DNA of 37,964 nt from Chloroflexota bacterium (GCA_002717465.1 PBDQ01000030.1:21046-59009), one strand, 5' to 3'. Numbered from the stretch's first letter, positions 25,059 through 33,342 are shown. Numbers and translations: made by a program. The notes: a model not told the origin generated them from the letters alone.

Positions 25059-25967
25059 ATGTCTAATTCAATTAAGAAAATTTTAATGACTGGAGCAACC
25101 GGATATGTTGCGGATCAGATGTTGCCAACATTCAGAGAAAAATATGAAACAGTCCTTATTGATACTAGAAAAGAGAACCGGAGAGGTGAGCACGTTCAAG
25201 GTGTAAACGTTGTTGATTTGATTGATCCTGACACTAGTAAATATAAAGATTTATTCAATGGCGTTGATGCTGTTATACATTTGGCCTATAAAAGAAGAAC
25301 TGGAGACCCAGCAGATCACTTTTATGATGAAAAAGAAAATGTTGAGATGGCCTACAATGTATTTAGATCAGCCTACGATGCTGGAGTTCCTAGAGTTGTA
25401 ATGGCTAGTTCAAATCATGCCGCAGATTGGTATGAACATGCTTTGATACATAATAGAAAATTAGAAATAGTTGAGCCCTATAGCTTGGCTTTATCTGACA
25501 ATTTTTACGGTTGGGCTAAAGCGACTTATGAGCATATGGGGTTTTTATTTGCGGCAGGAGGATTGGGTAAGGAGCTTGATGGTACTTCAAGTAATTTTGT
25601 GGAAGGTAATTTGGGAAGTGGTCGAAAAATGGGCGTTGTGATGGTTCGTATAGGAGCTCCTCGCATTTTGGATAAATCATTGTATTTGGATAATCATGTT
25701 GCTTTTAAACGTGATTTGGGTGCTTACATAAGCCCTAGAGATATCACGCAATTATTTACAAAGGCTATGGAAACGGAATCTATAGAAAATGAAAATAATG
25801 TTCCATGGCAAGTAGTGTATGGGATAAGTAATAATACTCGATCTTTTTGGTCGTTAAAAAGTGCTAGAGATGTACTTGGGTACCGGCCTGAAGATGATTC
25901 TGAAATAGTATTTGCTCAAGAAATTAAGGAACTCTGTCTGAATGAAGGCAAACTGGGTCCATTGTAA
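25059..25967 (+). CDS. NAD-dependent epimerase/dehydratase (extended SDR, uronate dehydrogenase-like)
   Basis: The 302-aa protein has a Rossmann start with TGATGYVA at 11-18, acidic Asp35 after beta-2 (LIDTRKENR) indicating NAD, IHLAYKRR, SSNHAADW near 117-124, and the catalytic Tyr150-x3-Lys154 in NFYGWAKA. SSNHA is also seen in uronate dehydrogenases. It acts on a sugar, sugar acid or nucleotide sugar; which is unknown. ATG 25059, with GGAGA 5 nt upstream, is preferred over the in-frame ATG 25047. Its stop overlaps the bpsA start by one base (TAATG), so it is first gene of a tightly coupled three-gene operon. Confidence 0.82.
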   Translation: MSNSIKKILMTGATGYVADQMLPTFREKYETVLIDTRKENRRGEHVQGVNVVDLIDPDTSKYKDLFNGVDAVIHLAYKRRTGDPADHFYDEKENVEMAYNVFRSAYDAGVPRVVMASSNHAADWYEHALIHNRKLEIVEPYSLALSDNFYGWAKATYEHMGFLFAAGGLGKELDGTSSNFVEGNLGSGRKMGVVMVRIGAPRILDKSLYLDNHVAFKRDLGAYISPRDITQLFTKAMETESIENENNVPWQVVYGISNNTRSFWSLKSARDVLGYRPEDDSEIVFAQEIKELCLNEGKLGPL

Positions 25968-26974
25968 TGTCTCTGTCAGTTAGAGAGTTGCTGGAGGAAA
26001 TAGCCTTTAACACTTCCCTTGAAGAGGGAGCAGAGGGAGTGCGAGCTATTTTAAGGTCCGTTTTGAGGAGTCAGCCAATATCTGTGAATTTATTGGCTTG
26101 TTCGGTTGGAATAGCGGTTCCGGTAGTATCCGCTGTAAGAAGAGAGCTAGAAAAGAGGAAATTATTGGAGCGTAGAGGTGGTGCGGTACTTACGGATAAA
26201 GGGGTGGATGCTTTGAATGAATTAGGAATAAAAAACCTATGTTCTCATAGATATGACGTAACTCAAAGTTTACCCGATCCCATGCAAAAATTGATAGAAT
26301 TATTTAAGAAAAAAACTTTTGATAGACCAGAACCCGATCGGACTATAGATCAGTCTCATACTACCCCTGAAACTAGTATCAGAAGAGTTTTTTACATGTA
26401 CGAGCATGGAAGTATAGAAGGGCGAGATATTCTTCTTTTGGGCGATGATGATTTAACTTCAATTGCTATTGTGTTGTTTGCAGACTATTTTGGCATCGAT
26501 ATAGGATCAATTACTGTTTTAGATATTGATCGCAGAATATTAAATTTTATAGAAAAAAAATGTACTGATTATCAATTTAAATTAAATTCTGTTGCTCATG
26601 ATTTCCGTGAAGACCTACCAGGAAGTAATTTTAATTCTTTTGATGTTTTCTGTTCTGATCCACCATACACAGTTGACGGTGTTAAATTATTTGCTCTGAG
26701 AGGCGCACAAGCTCTCAAAAATGAACCAGGTAAAACGGCGTACATTTCTTTTCCTTCTCGTCCTTCTGACGACATATCTAGTATATTTGGTGCATTGAGT
26801 TCTCTTGGACTGGCTCCACAAGAAATGATTCCTGGATTTAACAGGTATCTAGGTGCCCAAATACACGCAGGCGCAAGTACGATGTTGAGATGTAATACTG
26901 GTTTGGATACAAGGACTGAAATTTCTTTAGATTTGAGTAATATTTATACCAATCAAAGAAGGAACGTAAACTGA
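25967..26974 (+). CDS. bpsA: Branched-chain polyamine synthase (N4-bis(aminopropyl)spermidine synthase)
   Basis: The 335-aa protein matches the BpsA/DUF43 family. It has an N-terminal winged-helix domain (about 1-90, with PVVSAVRRELEKRKLLERR), then DQSHTTPETSIRR at 128-140. A Rossmann-like catalytic domain follows with LLLGDDDLTS, in which GDDD is at 159-162 (the aspartate in this block is catalytic in the archaeal enzyme). TVLDIDRRIL is the cofactor strand, and SDPPYTVDG has DPPYT at 231-235. BpsA adds aminopropyl groups from decarboxylated S-adenosylmethionine to spermidine at N4, giving branched polyamines. Known members are mainly from thermophiles. ATG 25967 overlaps the preceding stop. 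No other polyamine gene lies in the window. Confidence 0.85.
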   Translation: MSLSVRELLEEIAFNTSLEEGAEGVRAILRSVLRSQPISVNLLACSVGIAVPVVSAVRRELEKRKLLERRGGAVLTDKGVDALNELGIKNLCSHRYDVTQSLPDPMQKLIELFKKKTFDRPEPDRTIDQSHTTPETSIRRVFYMYEHGSIEGRDILLLGDDDLTSIAIVLFADYFGIDIGSITVLDIDRRILNFIEKKCTDYQFKLNSVAHDFREDLPGSNFNSFDVFCSDPPYTVDGVKLFALRGAQALKNEPGKTAYISFPSRPSDDISSIFGALSSLGLAPQEMIPGFNRYLGAQIHAGASTMLRCNTGLDTRTEISLDLSNIYTNQRRNVN

Positions 26975-27903
26975 GATATACCGAAAAACCTTATTTGAAT
27001 GGTGCAAGACCAGTATTGCCAAAGTATGTAGACATATTCCAGAATTATTTCCATGACTACGACAAAAAATCTTGGTTTAATTTTGCGCCATTCTTAATTA
27101 GCTATCATCTCCCTCCTAACCGTCGTTTGGAATTTGTGGAGGAAGATTCAACTTTATTTATTTATCAAATTACTAGGTCAGCAACTGATAATTCACAGAG
27201 CCGCATTGACTTATTTACGTCACCCTGTCCGTTGAGTGCCTCTTCTGTAAATAAGTTATCAGATGTAGCGAAATGTAATGGGCAGTCAAATATTAGAATT
27301 TTATGGACAGATCAGAAAGATTTAGAAGGTTTACAGTCATTGTTTGGACAGAAGATAGAAGCTACATTCAAGGATGAAGAATATATTTATGATCCTCGTT
27401 TGATATTTGAAGCAAACGGTTCTAGGTACAAAGACTTGAGAAAAAAGACCCGTAGAGTTGAAAAATTGAAACCAGTATTCAGAGAATTAAGAGTAGATGA
27501 TTTGCCAGAGGCGTACAAACTACTGAAGGAATGGAGACGCGTACAAGGTAGGAAGCGAGATTTTTTACTTGATTGGGGATATACGAATTCTGCTTTAGAA
27601 AGACAATTTCAAATAGGCAGTGACAATATTTTTTCATGGTGTGTGGAAATTGATAATTGCCTGCAAGGATTTGCTATGGCAGGGCCTATTTCCAAAGAAG
27701 TTGCTTCTTTTTTCATAATTAAAACTAATTTACGTATTGATGGGTTATCTGAATATTTGAGATGGAAGGTTTGTGGAGAGCTTCAAGGGTTCAAATACTT
27801 GAATGATGCAGGAGACCTATGTCTTCCCGGTTTACGGCAACATAAAGTAAAAATGAGACCAATTGAATTTAACAAGGTAAGTTCCGTAAAGCTGTTCCTG
27901 TAA
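26971..27903 (+). CDS. DUF2156/GNAT-like protein, probable CTG start, coupled to bpsA
   Basis: The frame codes for about 310 aa. The C-terminal half has the DUF2156 (phosphatidylglycerol lysyltransferase C-domain-like) pattern: a basic KKTRRVEKLKPVFREL, then LDWGYTNSALERQFQ, GFAMAGPISKEVASFFI, and KYLNDAGDLCLPGLRQHKVKMRP, where the last block echoes the family's N-x-E-x-D-x-G-x-x-GLR motif. It lacks membrane segments, so it is probably a soluble acyl- or aminoacyl-transferase-like protein. No ATG is near. TTG 26995 has no ribosome site, while CTG 26971 has AAGGA exactly 7 nt upstream and overlaps the bpsA TGA (CTGA). I therefore favour CTG. Substrate is unknown; a link to branched polyamines is inference. 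Confidence 0.6.
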   Translation: MRYTEKPYLNGARPVLPKYVDIFQNYFHDYDKKSWFNFAPFLISYHLPPNRRLEFVEEDSTLFIYQITRSATDNSQSRIDLFTSPCPLSASSVNKLSDVAKCNGQSNIRILWTDQKDLEGLQSLFGQKIEATFKDEEYIYDPRLIFEANGSRYKDLRKKTRRVEKLKPVFRELRVDDLPEAYKLLKEWRRVQGRKRDFLLDWGYTNSALERQFQIGSDNIFSWCVEIDNCLQGFAMAGPISKEVASFFIIKTNLRIDGLSEYLRWKVCGELQGFKYLNDAGDLCLPGLRQHKVKMRPIEFNKVSSVKLFL

Positions 27904-27922
27904 AACTGAACAGCTTTACGGA
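27883..27922. terminator. Perfect 15-bp hairpin at the end of the bpsA operon
   Basis: Bases 27883-27897 (TCCGTAAAGCTGTTC) are the exact reverse complement of 27908-27922, with a 10-nt loop. The hairpin begins inside the last codons of the DUF2156-like gene, covers its stop, and ends 8 nt before the end of the convergent TPP gene. No T tract follows on either strand, so it may work as a bidirectional barrier or a 3'-end stabiliser rather than a classic terminator. Confidence 0.6.
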
Positions 27923-27929
27923 TAGAAAA

Positions 27930-29573
27930 TTATCTTCCGTACGTCGAAATATTTTCTTCTTCTTTAGTCATCATCTCAAGTAAAACAGGCTGTCCTGAAT
28001 TAGAGATTTCTACGGCTCTTTTGATAGCTGGAGCTATCTCAGCAGGGTCGCTTATTCTCTCCCCATGAGCCCCTAGGCTTTTTGCTGTATCTGAATATAT
28101 TCCTCCGAGCTCGTTGCTTTTCCAGTGCTCAGTTGCATGAGGAAGCATTGAAGAATAATGAGTCATCACACCATTATTTAGCACGATAGTGATTGTTCCT
28201 AGTCCTGATCTTGCTGCTGTTTCTATATCAAGCCCGGCCATACCAAAAGCGGCGTCACCCATTACGTTAATTGTGTGTTTTTCAGGAGCTGCTAGTTTAG
28301 CCCCTAGAGTAAGACCTAGTCCGTATCCAAGCTGTGTGGATTTCCCCCAGCCTATATATGACCTTGGTGTCAAAGCAGGCCAAAATGGAACAAGCTGGTT
28401 GCGCGGATAGCCAGAATCATGAGTTACTATTGCGTTTCTTGGATCTATGTTTGTCATTAATTCGTGGAAAACTCGATATGGGCTCATCGGTGTTTCATTT
28501 GAAGTTAATCTTGGCCCCCATTCATCCATGAATTCCTTTTTGATTTCCGAAATTTTTGCCTTCACCCCATTTACATCTCCCCTCCCATGTTCACCAAGCT
28601 GACTTTTGGCCTCCTCAATTAATTGCTGTACAACTAATTTTGCGTCCCCAACGGCACCGTATTGCACTCTATAATCTCTGTTGAGGTCTTCTGCAGTGTT
28701 GGTAACCTGAGCCTTTATTGCGTCATCTGGCATGGGAGCCGTGAAACTGGATATTGCAAAACTAGTTCCTATGCCGAGTACAAAATCTGTTGCTTGTAGG
28801 AAACGGTCCACCATCAACGTTCCAGTGTTACCGCCTGTGCCAAGAGCCAATTCATGGTCTTCTGGGAATGCGCTCTTGCCTGCCAGAGTTGTCATTACGG
28901 GGACATTTACTAACTCAGCAAATTCGACTAATTCTTCGGTTGCTTCAGCATAAAGGCTTCCCTGTCCAGCGTTTATGACAGGGTTCTTAGCTTTAAGGAG
29001 CGCGGCTACTATGTCGCGGACATCTTCATTGGCTGCTAAGGATTTATGAGTTTTTGAAGGTGTGTAGTTTTCAATGTCTGATGGGACCTCGGATTGTCCG
29101 ACATCTCCTGGTAACTCAAGCAAAACCGGGCCAGGCCTTCCGTTTCTGATATGTGTGAAGGCTCTACTGACCATCTCTGGTATCCGCCTAACGGTATTTA
29201 TTCGGCCTGCCCATTTAGTTATGTGTTGATAGTTCGGTACAGAGTCAAATCCAGGATGCACCCCGACTCTACCTTCAGAAGCCCCTCCAGGAATTACTAG
29301 CATTGGAACATTATCAGCGAAGGCTTGAGCCACACCACCAAAGGCATTTTCTGAACCTGGCCCACTTTGCATAGTGAAAACGCCAATTTTGTTGCCGTTG
29401 TTGATACGACTATAGGCGTCAGCCATGTTTACTCCAGCCCTTTCTTGCCTACACATAACAGGGCGAATACCTTCTGAGGAGCAGGCATCAATTAGAGATT
29501 GTGCTGGAAAGCACGAAATCCATTCAATACCTTCTTCTTTCAACAGTTTAGCCATTAACTGATCGCCATTCAT
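27930..29573 (-). CDS. Thiamine-diphosphate-dependent enzyme, acetolactate-synthase-like (copy 2)
   Basis: The 547-aa protein parallels copy 1 block for block: catalytic Glu44 in CRQERAGVNMADAYSR, FTMQSGPGSENAFGGVAQAFAD, NAGQGSLYAE, THDSGYPRNQLVPFW, and the TPP motif MGDAAFGMAGLDIETAARSG to VLNN. Similarity is clearly above family background (I judge roughly 40% identity by eye). It likely acts on a 2-oxo acid, different from that of copy 1. AGGAG lies 6 nt before ATG 29573. Upstream by 34 nt on the same strand is the NHL gene, then the flavoprotein gene, so the three may be an operon. Confidence 0.85.
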   Translation of the reverse strand: MNGDQLMAKLLKEEGIEWISCFPAQSLIDACSSEGIRPVMCRQERAGVNMADAYSRINNGNKIGVFTMQSGPGSENAFGGVAQAFADNVPMLVIPGGASEGRVGVHPGFDSVPNYQHITKWAGRINTVRRIPEMVSRAFTHIRNGRPGPVLLELPGDVGQSEVPSDIENYTPSKTHKSLAANEDVRDIVAALLKAKNPVINAGQGSLYAEATEELVEFAELVNVPVMTTLAGKSAFPEDHELALGTGGNTGTLMVDRFLQATDFVLGIGTSFAISSFTAPMPDDAIKAQVTNTAEDLNRDYRVQYGAVGDAKLVVQQLIEEAKSQLGEHGRGDVNGVKAKISEIKKEFMDEWGPRLTSNETPMSPYRVFHELMTNIDPRNAIVTHDSGYPRNQLVPFWPALTPRSYIGWGKSTQLGYGLGLTLGAKLAAPEKHTINVMGDAAFGMAGLDIETAARSGLGTITIVLNNGVMTHYSSMLPHATEHWKSNELGGIYSDTAKSLGAHGERISDPAEIAPAIKRAVEISNSGQPVLLEMMTKEEENISTYGR

Positions 29574-29607
29574 TAAAAACTCCTAATTAATAATTTAAAA
29601 ATATCGC

Positions 29608-30495
29608 TTATTTCCGTATAAATTTTTGAATCCTTCGACCTTCCAAAACTTCTCCGACGTATATGTTACTTTGTGAGTCTACTGCTATTCCATGGGGTGC
29701 AACGAAGCTTCCTGGGCTATGACTGCTTTCATCTCCCCATCTCGACAGTAAGTTTCCTTCCTTATCCAATATGGATATTCTGTGCTGCAGTTCAGAGACG
29801 TAAGCTTCTCCGTCTTTTCCAAATGTGATATCTGTTGGTTGTTTAAAACCCGACCATATAAATAGAAATATTCCTTCTTGATCTGTGAATTGAATCCTGT
29901 GATTTTCTCTGTCACAAATAGCCAGTCTCCCTTCTCCGTCTATCGCAATTCCGTGTGGTAGATGAAAATCCATAGGATTTGATTTACCTGCTTCCCCCCA
30001 CGTGTCTATAAGTGAGCCGTCAGAAGTAAACCTATGGAAACGGGAGTTCCCATATCCATCTGATACGAAAATGTCCCCCTCATCATTAACGGCTACTCCG
30101 GTTGGCATGTTGAATGGCCCAGCTGGGTTTGGTACAACCATTAAGTCACCTTCATATCCAGTATCAGAAGGAATTCCCTTTTGCCCTAAAGTAAGTAGTA
30201 GTTCTTGCTGTGGGCTATATTTCAGCACAACGTGATCGTCGCGGTCTGCAAAATAAAAATTCCCATCTGGACCGATGTGCATTCCGTGTGGATTTGCAAA
30301 GGAAACGTCCCATGATTGTTTGAATTCTCCATCACTGGTAAAGATCATGACTTGATGTGAACTTCTGTTGAATAGGTATACATCGTCGTTGTGATCTACG
30401 GCAACTCCGGCAACTTGATTAAATTCATACCCCTCAGGTAAATTGCCCCAATTTTTGTCAACTTCATATGTGTAATCGCCTGAACCGAAAGTCAT
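29608..30495 (-). CDS. NHL-repeat beta-propeller protein (copy 2)
   Basis: The 295-aa protein has NHL blades such as GVAVDHNDDVYLFNRSSHQVMIF, GMHIGPDGNFYFADRDDHVVLKY, GVAVNDEGDIFVSDGYGNSRFHRF, GIAIDGEGRLAICDRENHRIQF and GIAVDSQSNIYVGEV. The first residues (YTYEVDKNWGNLPEGYEF) match the start of copy 1 at 8823, showing a shared origin. It has no signal peptide. Function is unknown; propeller lactonase/lyase or binding roles are possible. GGAGG lies 6 nt before ATG 30495. A possible promoter (TTGACC, 18 nt, TACAGT on the minus strand) lies in the 90-nt gap upstream. Confidence 0.85.
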   Translation of the reverse strand: MTFGSGDYTYEVDKNWGNLPEGYEFNQVAGVAVDHNDDVYLFNRSSHQVMIFTSDGEFKQSWDVSFANPHGMHIGPDGNFYFADRDDHVVLKYSPQQELLLTLGQKGIPSDTGYEGDLMVVPNPAGPFNMPTGVAVNDEGDIFVSDGYGNSRFHRFTSDGSLIDTWGEAGKSNPMDFHLPHGIAIDGEGRLAICDRENHRIQFTDQEGIFLFIWSGFKQPTDITFGKDGEAYVSELQHRISILDKEGNLLSRWGDESSHSPGSFVAPHGIAVDSQSNIYVGEVLEGRRIQKFIRK

Positions 30496-30585
30496 GATAT
30501 TCCTCCATCTAAAGTGTCAAAGTCCCAATATCTATGCATACTGTAGGTTTTTTGCAGGAGGTTGGTCAAGAATTAGTCACTCAAA

Positions 30586-32076
30586 TTATGGATGCAACGA
30601 TTCGATAGCAGCATTTTGTCCAGCAATTTTTCCAAATACAGCTCCAGCCATTAATCCGGATCCCCCGGGGTAGTTATTGTAGAATAAGCCTCCAACCAGT
30701 TCTCCTGCTGCATAGAGGCCAGGTATTGGTTCATCTGAAGTGTCTTGTACCTGAGATTTTGAATTAATTTTTAGTCCGCCAAATGTGAAAGTTATTCCAC
30801 ATGTAACTGCATATCCCCTATAAGGAGGAGTATCAATGGTTTGTGCCCAGTTTGATTTAGGAGGATCAATCCCAATAGTTTTTTTCCCATCTAACACTGT
30901 GGGATTGAATAACCCAGGTTGAACAGCCTCATTGAAAGTGGAGATGGTTTCTGTAAGATTTTGGAGATTTATATCTAATCCAATGGCGAGATCTTCTATT
31001 GTGTCGGCTTCAACCATCGATACTTCTTTAATGAAGTACTCATCCCTTAATAAATCTATGGCCTTTTGATCAAAAAGTTGGAAAGCCACTCGCTGAGGCT
31101 GATTTAAGATTTCTCTTCCATATTTTGCGTAAGTGTAATTTCGAAAATCCGCTCCTTCGTCAACGAATCTTTTGCCATCTAAATTCACTATCAATCCAAA
31201 TGGATAGGAATGTTTTTGAAATAAATCAGCGACATTTCGATCACCATGCCTGGGAGAATTTAAATCCCATGCAACAGCATGGCACCCACTCCAATGGCCA
31301 AAAGATTGAGCTCCTACATCCAGGGCCATATTTATGCCATCACCAGTATTAAACTGGGTTCCTCTAACCTTCGCAAGTTCCCATCCCGGGCCCAAATACC
31401 TTGTACGCATTTCTTGATTTGCTTCAAATCCTCCACAGGCTAAGACTACAGATTTACAACTTATGTCTTTGTATCCAGAAGGGCTTTTTACTCGTATTTT
31501 ATCGATTGCTCCCTTGTCGTTTCTGACCAGAGATGTGGCCCCTGTCTCATACATGATATCTATTTCATTCTGTTCGGATATTTCGAATAGTCGATCGGAT
31601 AGCCCCTTACCTCCGCCTACAGCCTCCACTATCAAACCGCCCCAGAATTTAAATTTGCCTTCATGTTTGAATGATTGCCTGCCATAAGCAAGTACAAGTG
31701 GAACCCCTTTTTCCCTCATCCACATCATCGTAGGAAGTGATTCTGAGGTTAAAGTTTGCAATATGTTTGGATCAGATAGTCCTTCAGTAACTCTCATGAC
31801 ATCTGAATAAAATTCAGATTGACCATAACTGCCTACGTCTATATCATCCTTCTCTTTGTCAGTTAAATCTGGTAAAAGTTGAGCTATATCCCCTATTCCG
31901 TCGTATGCGAACCTGAACAATCCACCAGTGAAAAATGAATTACCTCCCCGGAGATGAATAGGCGCCTTTTCCAAAACCAATACCCTTGCACCGTTTTCAG
32001 AAGCCGACAAAGCTGCATTTAGCGCTGCGCTTCCTGCTCCGACTACAACCACATCGTAGATTTCATTTGTTGTCAT
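30586..32076 (-). CDS. FAD-dependent oxidoreductase, tricarballylate dehydrogenase/fumarate reductase type
   Basis: The 496-aa flavoprotein opens with the FAD dinucleotide motif VVVVGAGSAALNAAL and EKAP, then RGGNSFFTGG. It has the mid-domain VLACGGFEAN and closes with CGITFTFGGLKIN, PGLYAAGELVGGLFYNNYPGGSGLMAGAVFG. This is the FrdA/FCSD-like fold, closest by pattern to TcuA (tricarballylate dehydrogenase) and 3-ketosteroid dehydrogenase relatives. It would dehydrogenate a carboxylic acid, passing electrons to an unknown carrier. AAAGG lies 7 nt before ATG 32076. It is first in a minus-strand run with the NHL and TPP genes. The 193-bp gap to the next gene is divergent. Confidence 0.85.
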   Translation of the reverse strand: MTTNEIYDVVVVGAGSAALNAALSASENGARVLVLEKAPIHLRGGNSFFTGGLFRFAYDGIGDIAQLLPDLTDKEKDDIDVGSYGQSEFYSDVMRVTEGLSDPNILQTLTSESLPTMMWMREKGVPLVLAYGRQSFKHEGKFKFWGGLIVEAVGGGKGLSDRLFEISEQNEIDIMYETGATSLVRNDKGAIDKIRVKSPSGYKDISCKSVVLACGGFEANQEMRTRYLGPGWELAKVRGTQFNTGDGINMALDVGAQSFGHWSGCHAVAWDLNSPRHGDRNVADLFQKHSYPFGLIVNLDGKRFVDEGADFRNYTYAKYGREILNQPQRVAFQLFDQKAIDLLRDEYFIKEVSMVEADTIEDLAIGLDINLQNLTETISTFNEAVQPGLFNPTVLDGKKTIGIDPPKSNWAQTIDTPPYRGYAVTCGITFTFGGLKINSKSQVQDTSDEPIPGLYAAGELVGGLFYNNYPGGSGLMAGAVFGKIAGQNAAIESLHP

Positions 32077-32269
32077 TTCTTAGCCTTTCTTGATCAAGTA
32101 TTTAGTTTTTTAGGTGGCTGAAAAATCCATAATGGAATTTTAGCTCATTGATGCTTGGTTTATTTTAATTACAAATGGCGAAGGATGAGTACGCAGAAAG
32201 TTATTTGTGGATGTACAATCACCTCACGTACTATGAAAATAATGCATATAAGAACCTGGAGGCATCACT

Positions 32270-33223
32270 GTGAAAGTTTTAATCGGAGCTTTGATAACAG
32301 ATCAATTTAAACAAGATCTTATTAACGAATTTTCAAATCTTGAATTCTTATTTGGTGAAACAGAGCAAGAAGAAATAGAACTTGTAGCTGATGCCGATAT
32401 TTATATGGGAAATATCACTAGAGAAATATTCTTAGCTTCTCGGAAAATAAGATGGATACAATGTCCAGGAACAGGAATAGATAAAATTTTGAGTATACCT
32501 GAGATAATCGATAGTGATGTCGTAGTCACCAATTCCAAAGGCCCACATACCGAGCCAATGGCTGACCATGGGATATCGATGATGTTGACCTTTGCTCACA
32601 GGCTTCGTGACTTGTGGGAAGACCAAAAACAACGCAAATGGGATTTGCCATATTACGATGAAAAGATGATAGAACTTAATGGCAGTACCATGGGAATTCT
32701 TGGGGTAGGAGGGATCGGGTCTGCAGTTGCAAGGCGTGCATCTGCATTTGGGATTAATGTTTATGGAGTGGACGTCGATCCAAATGCCGGTGGCCCGGAG
32801 GTCAAAGAAATATGGGGTACAGATCGGCTTAATGAACTTTTGGCAATATCTGATTGGTTTGTAGTGTCTGTACCATACACTTCGGAAACCGACAATATAC
32901 TAGATAGGAATCGACTAATACATTTGAAAAATGGAGGGCGATTGATTGTATTATCCAGGGGTGGAATCGTTAATCAATCTGCTGTTTTAGATTTATTAGA
33001 TAACGGGCCCATAGCTGGAGCTGGATTTGATGTTACGGATATTGAACCCCTTCCTAAAACTGACCCACTATGGGAGCATCCAGAAGTTTTAATTTCTCCC
33101 CACGTTTCTGCTCTAACGACCGAAATGTGGGATGGACGGAGAGAAATATTTAAAGAGAATCTTAGAAGATATATCGCTAACGAACCATTTATTTATGTCT
33201 GTGATAAGACAGCTGGATATTAG
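32270..33223 (+). CDS. D-isomer-specific 2-hydroxyacid dehydrogenase
   Basis: The 317-aa enzyme has the family pattern: a split N-terminal substrate domain (ADADIYMG, IQCPGTGIDKI), the NAD motif LGVGGIGSAVARR with Asp in GVDVDP after beta-2, the catalytic Arg in VLSRGGIVNQ, Glu in DIEPLPKTDPLW and His in SPHVSALT. It interconverts a 2-oxo acid and a D-2-hydroxy acid with NAD(H). The start is GTG 32270 with GGAGG 7 nt upstream. It is divergent from the FAD enzyme, and the product class (2-oxo acid) could feed the TPP enzymes, though this is inference. A 32-aa open frame in front overlaps its GTG. Confidence 0.88.
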   Translation: MKVLIGALITDQFKQDLINEFSNLEFLFGETEQEEIELVADADIYMGNITREIFLASRKIRWIQCPGTGIDKILSIPEIIDSDVVVTNSKGPHTEPMADHGISMMLTFAHRLRDLWEDQKQRKWDLPYYDEKMIELNGSTMGILGVGGIGSAVARRASAFGINVYGVDVDPNAGGPEVKEIWGTDRLNELLAISDWFVVSVPYTSETDNILDRNRLIHLKNGGRLIVLSRGGIVNQSAVLDLLDNGPIAGAGFDVTDIEPLPKTDPLWEHPEVLISPHVSALTTEMWDGRREIFKENLRRYIANEPFIYVCDKTAGY

Positions 33224-33342
33224 TTATTCATAATCGGGCAGTCATGTTTTGTATATAACTAATTGTTTTGATTGATCTATCTCTGATTGTGGTGCTACCA
33301 TTTTAGATCGTTCTTCTAACGATATAAGACTGGGTTTGTTTT

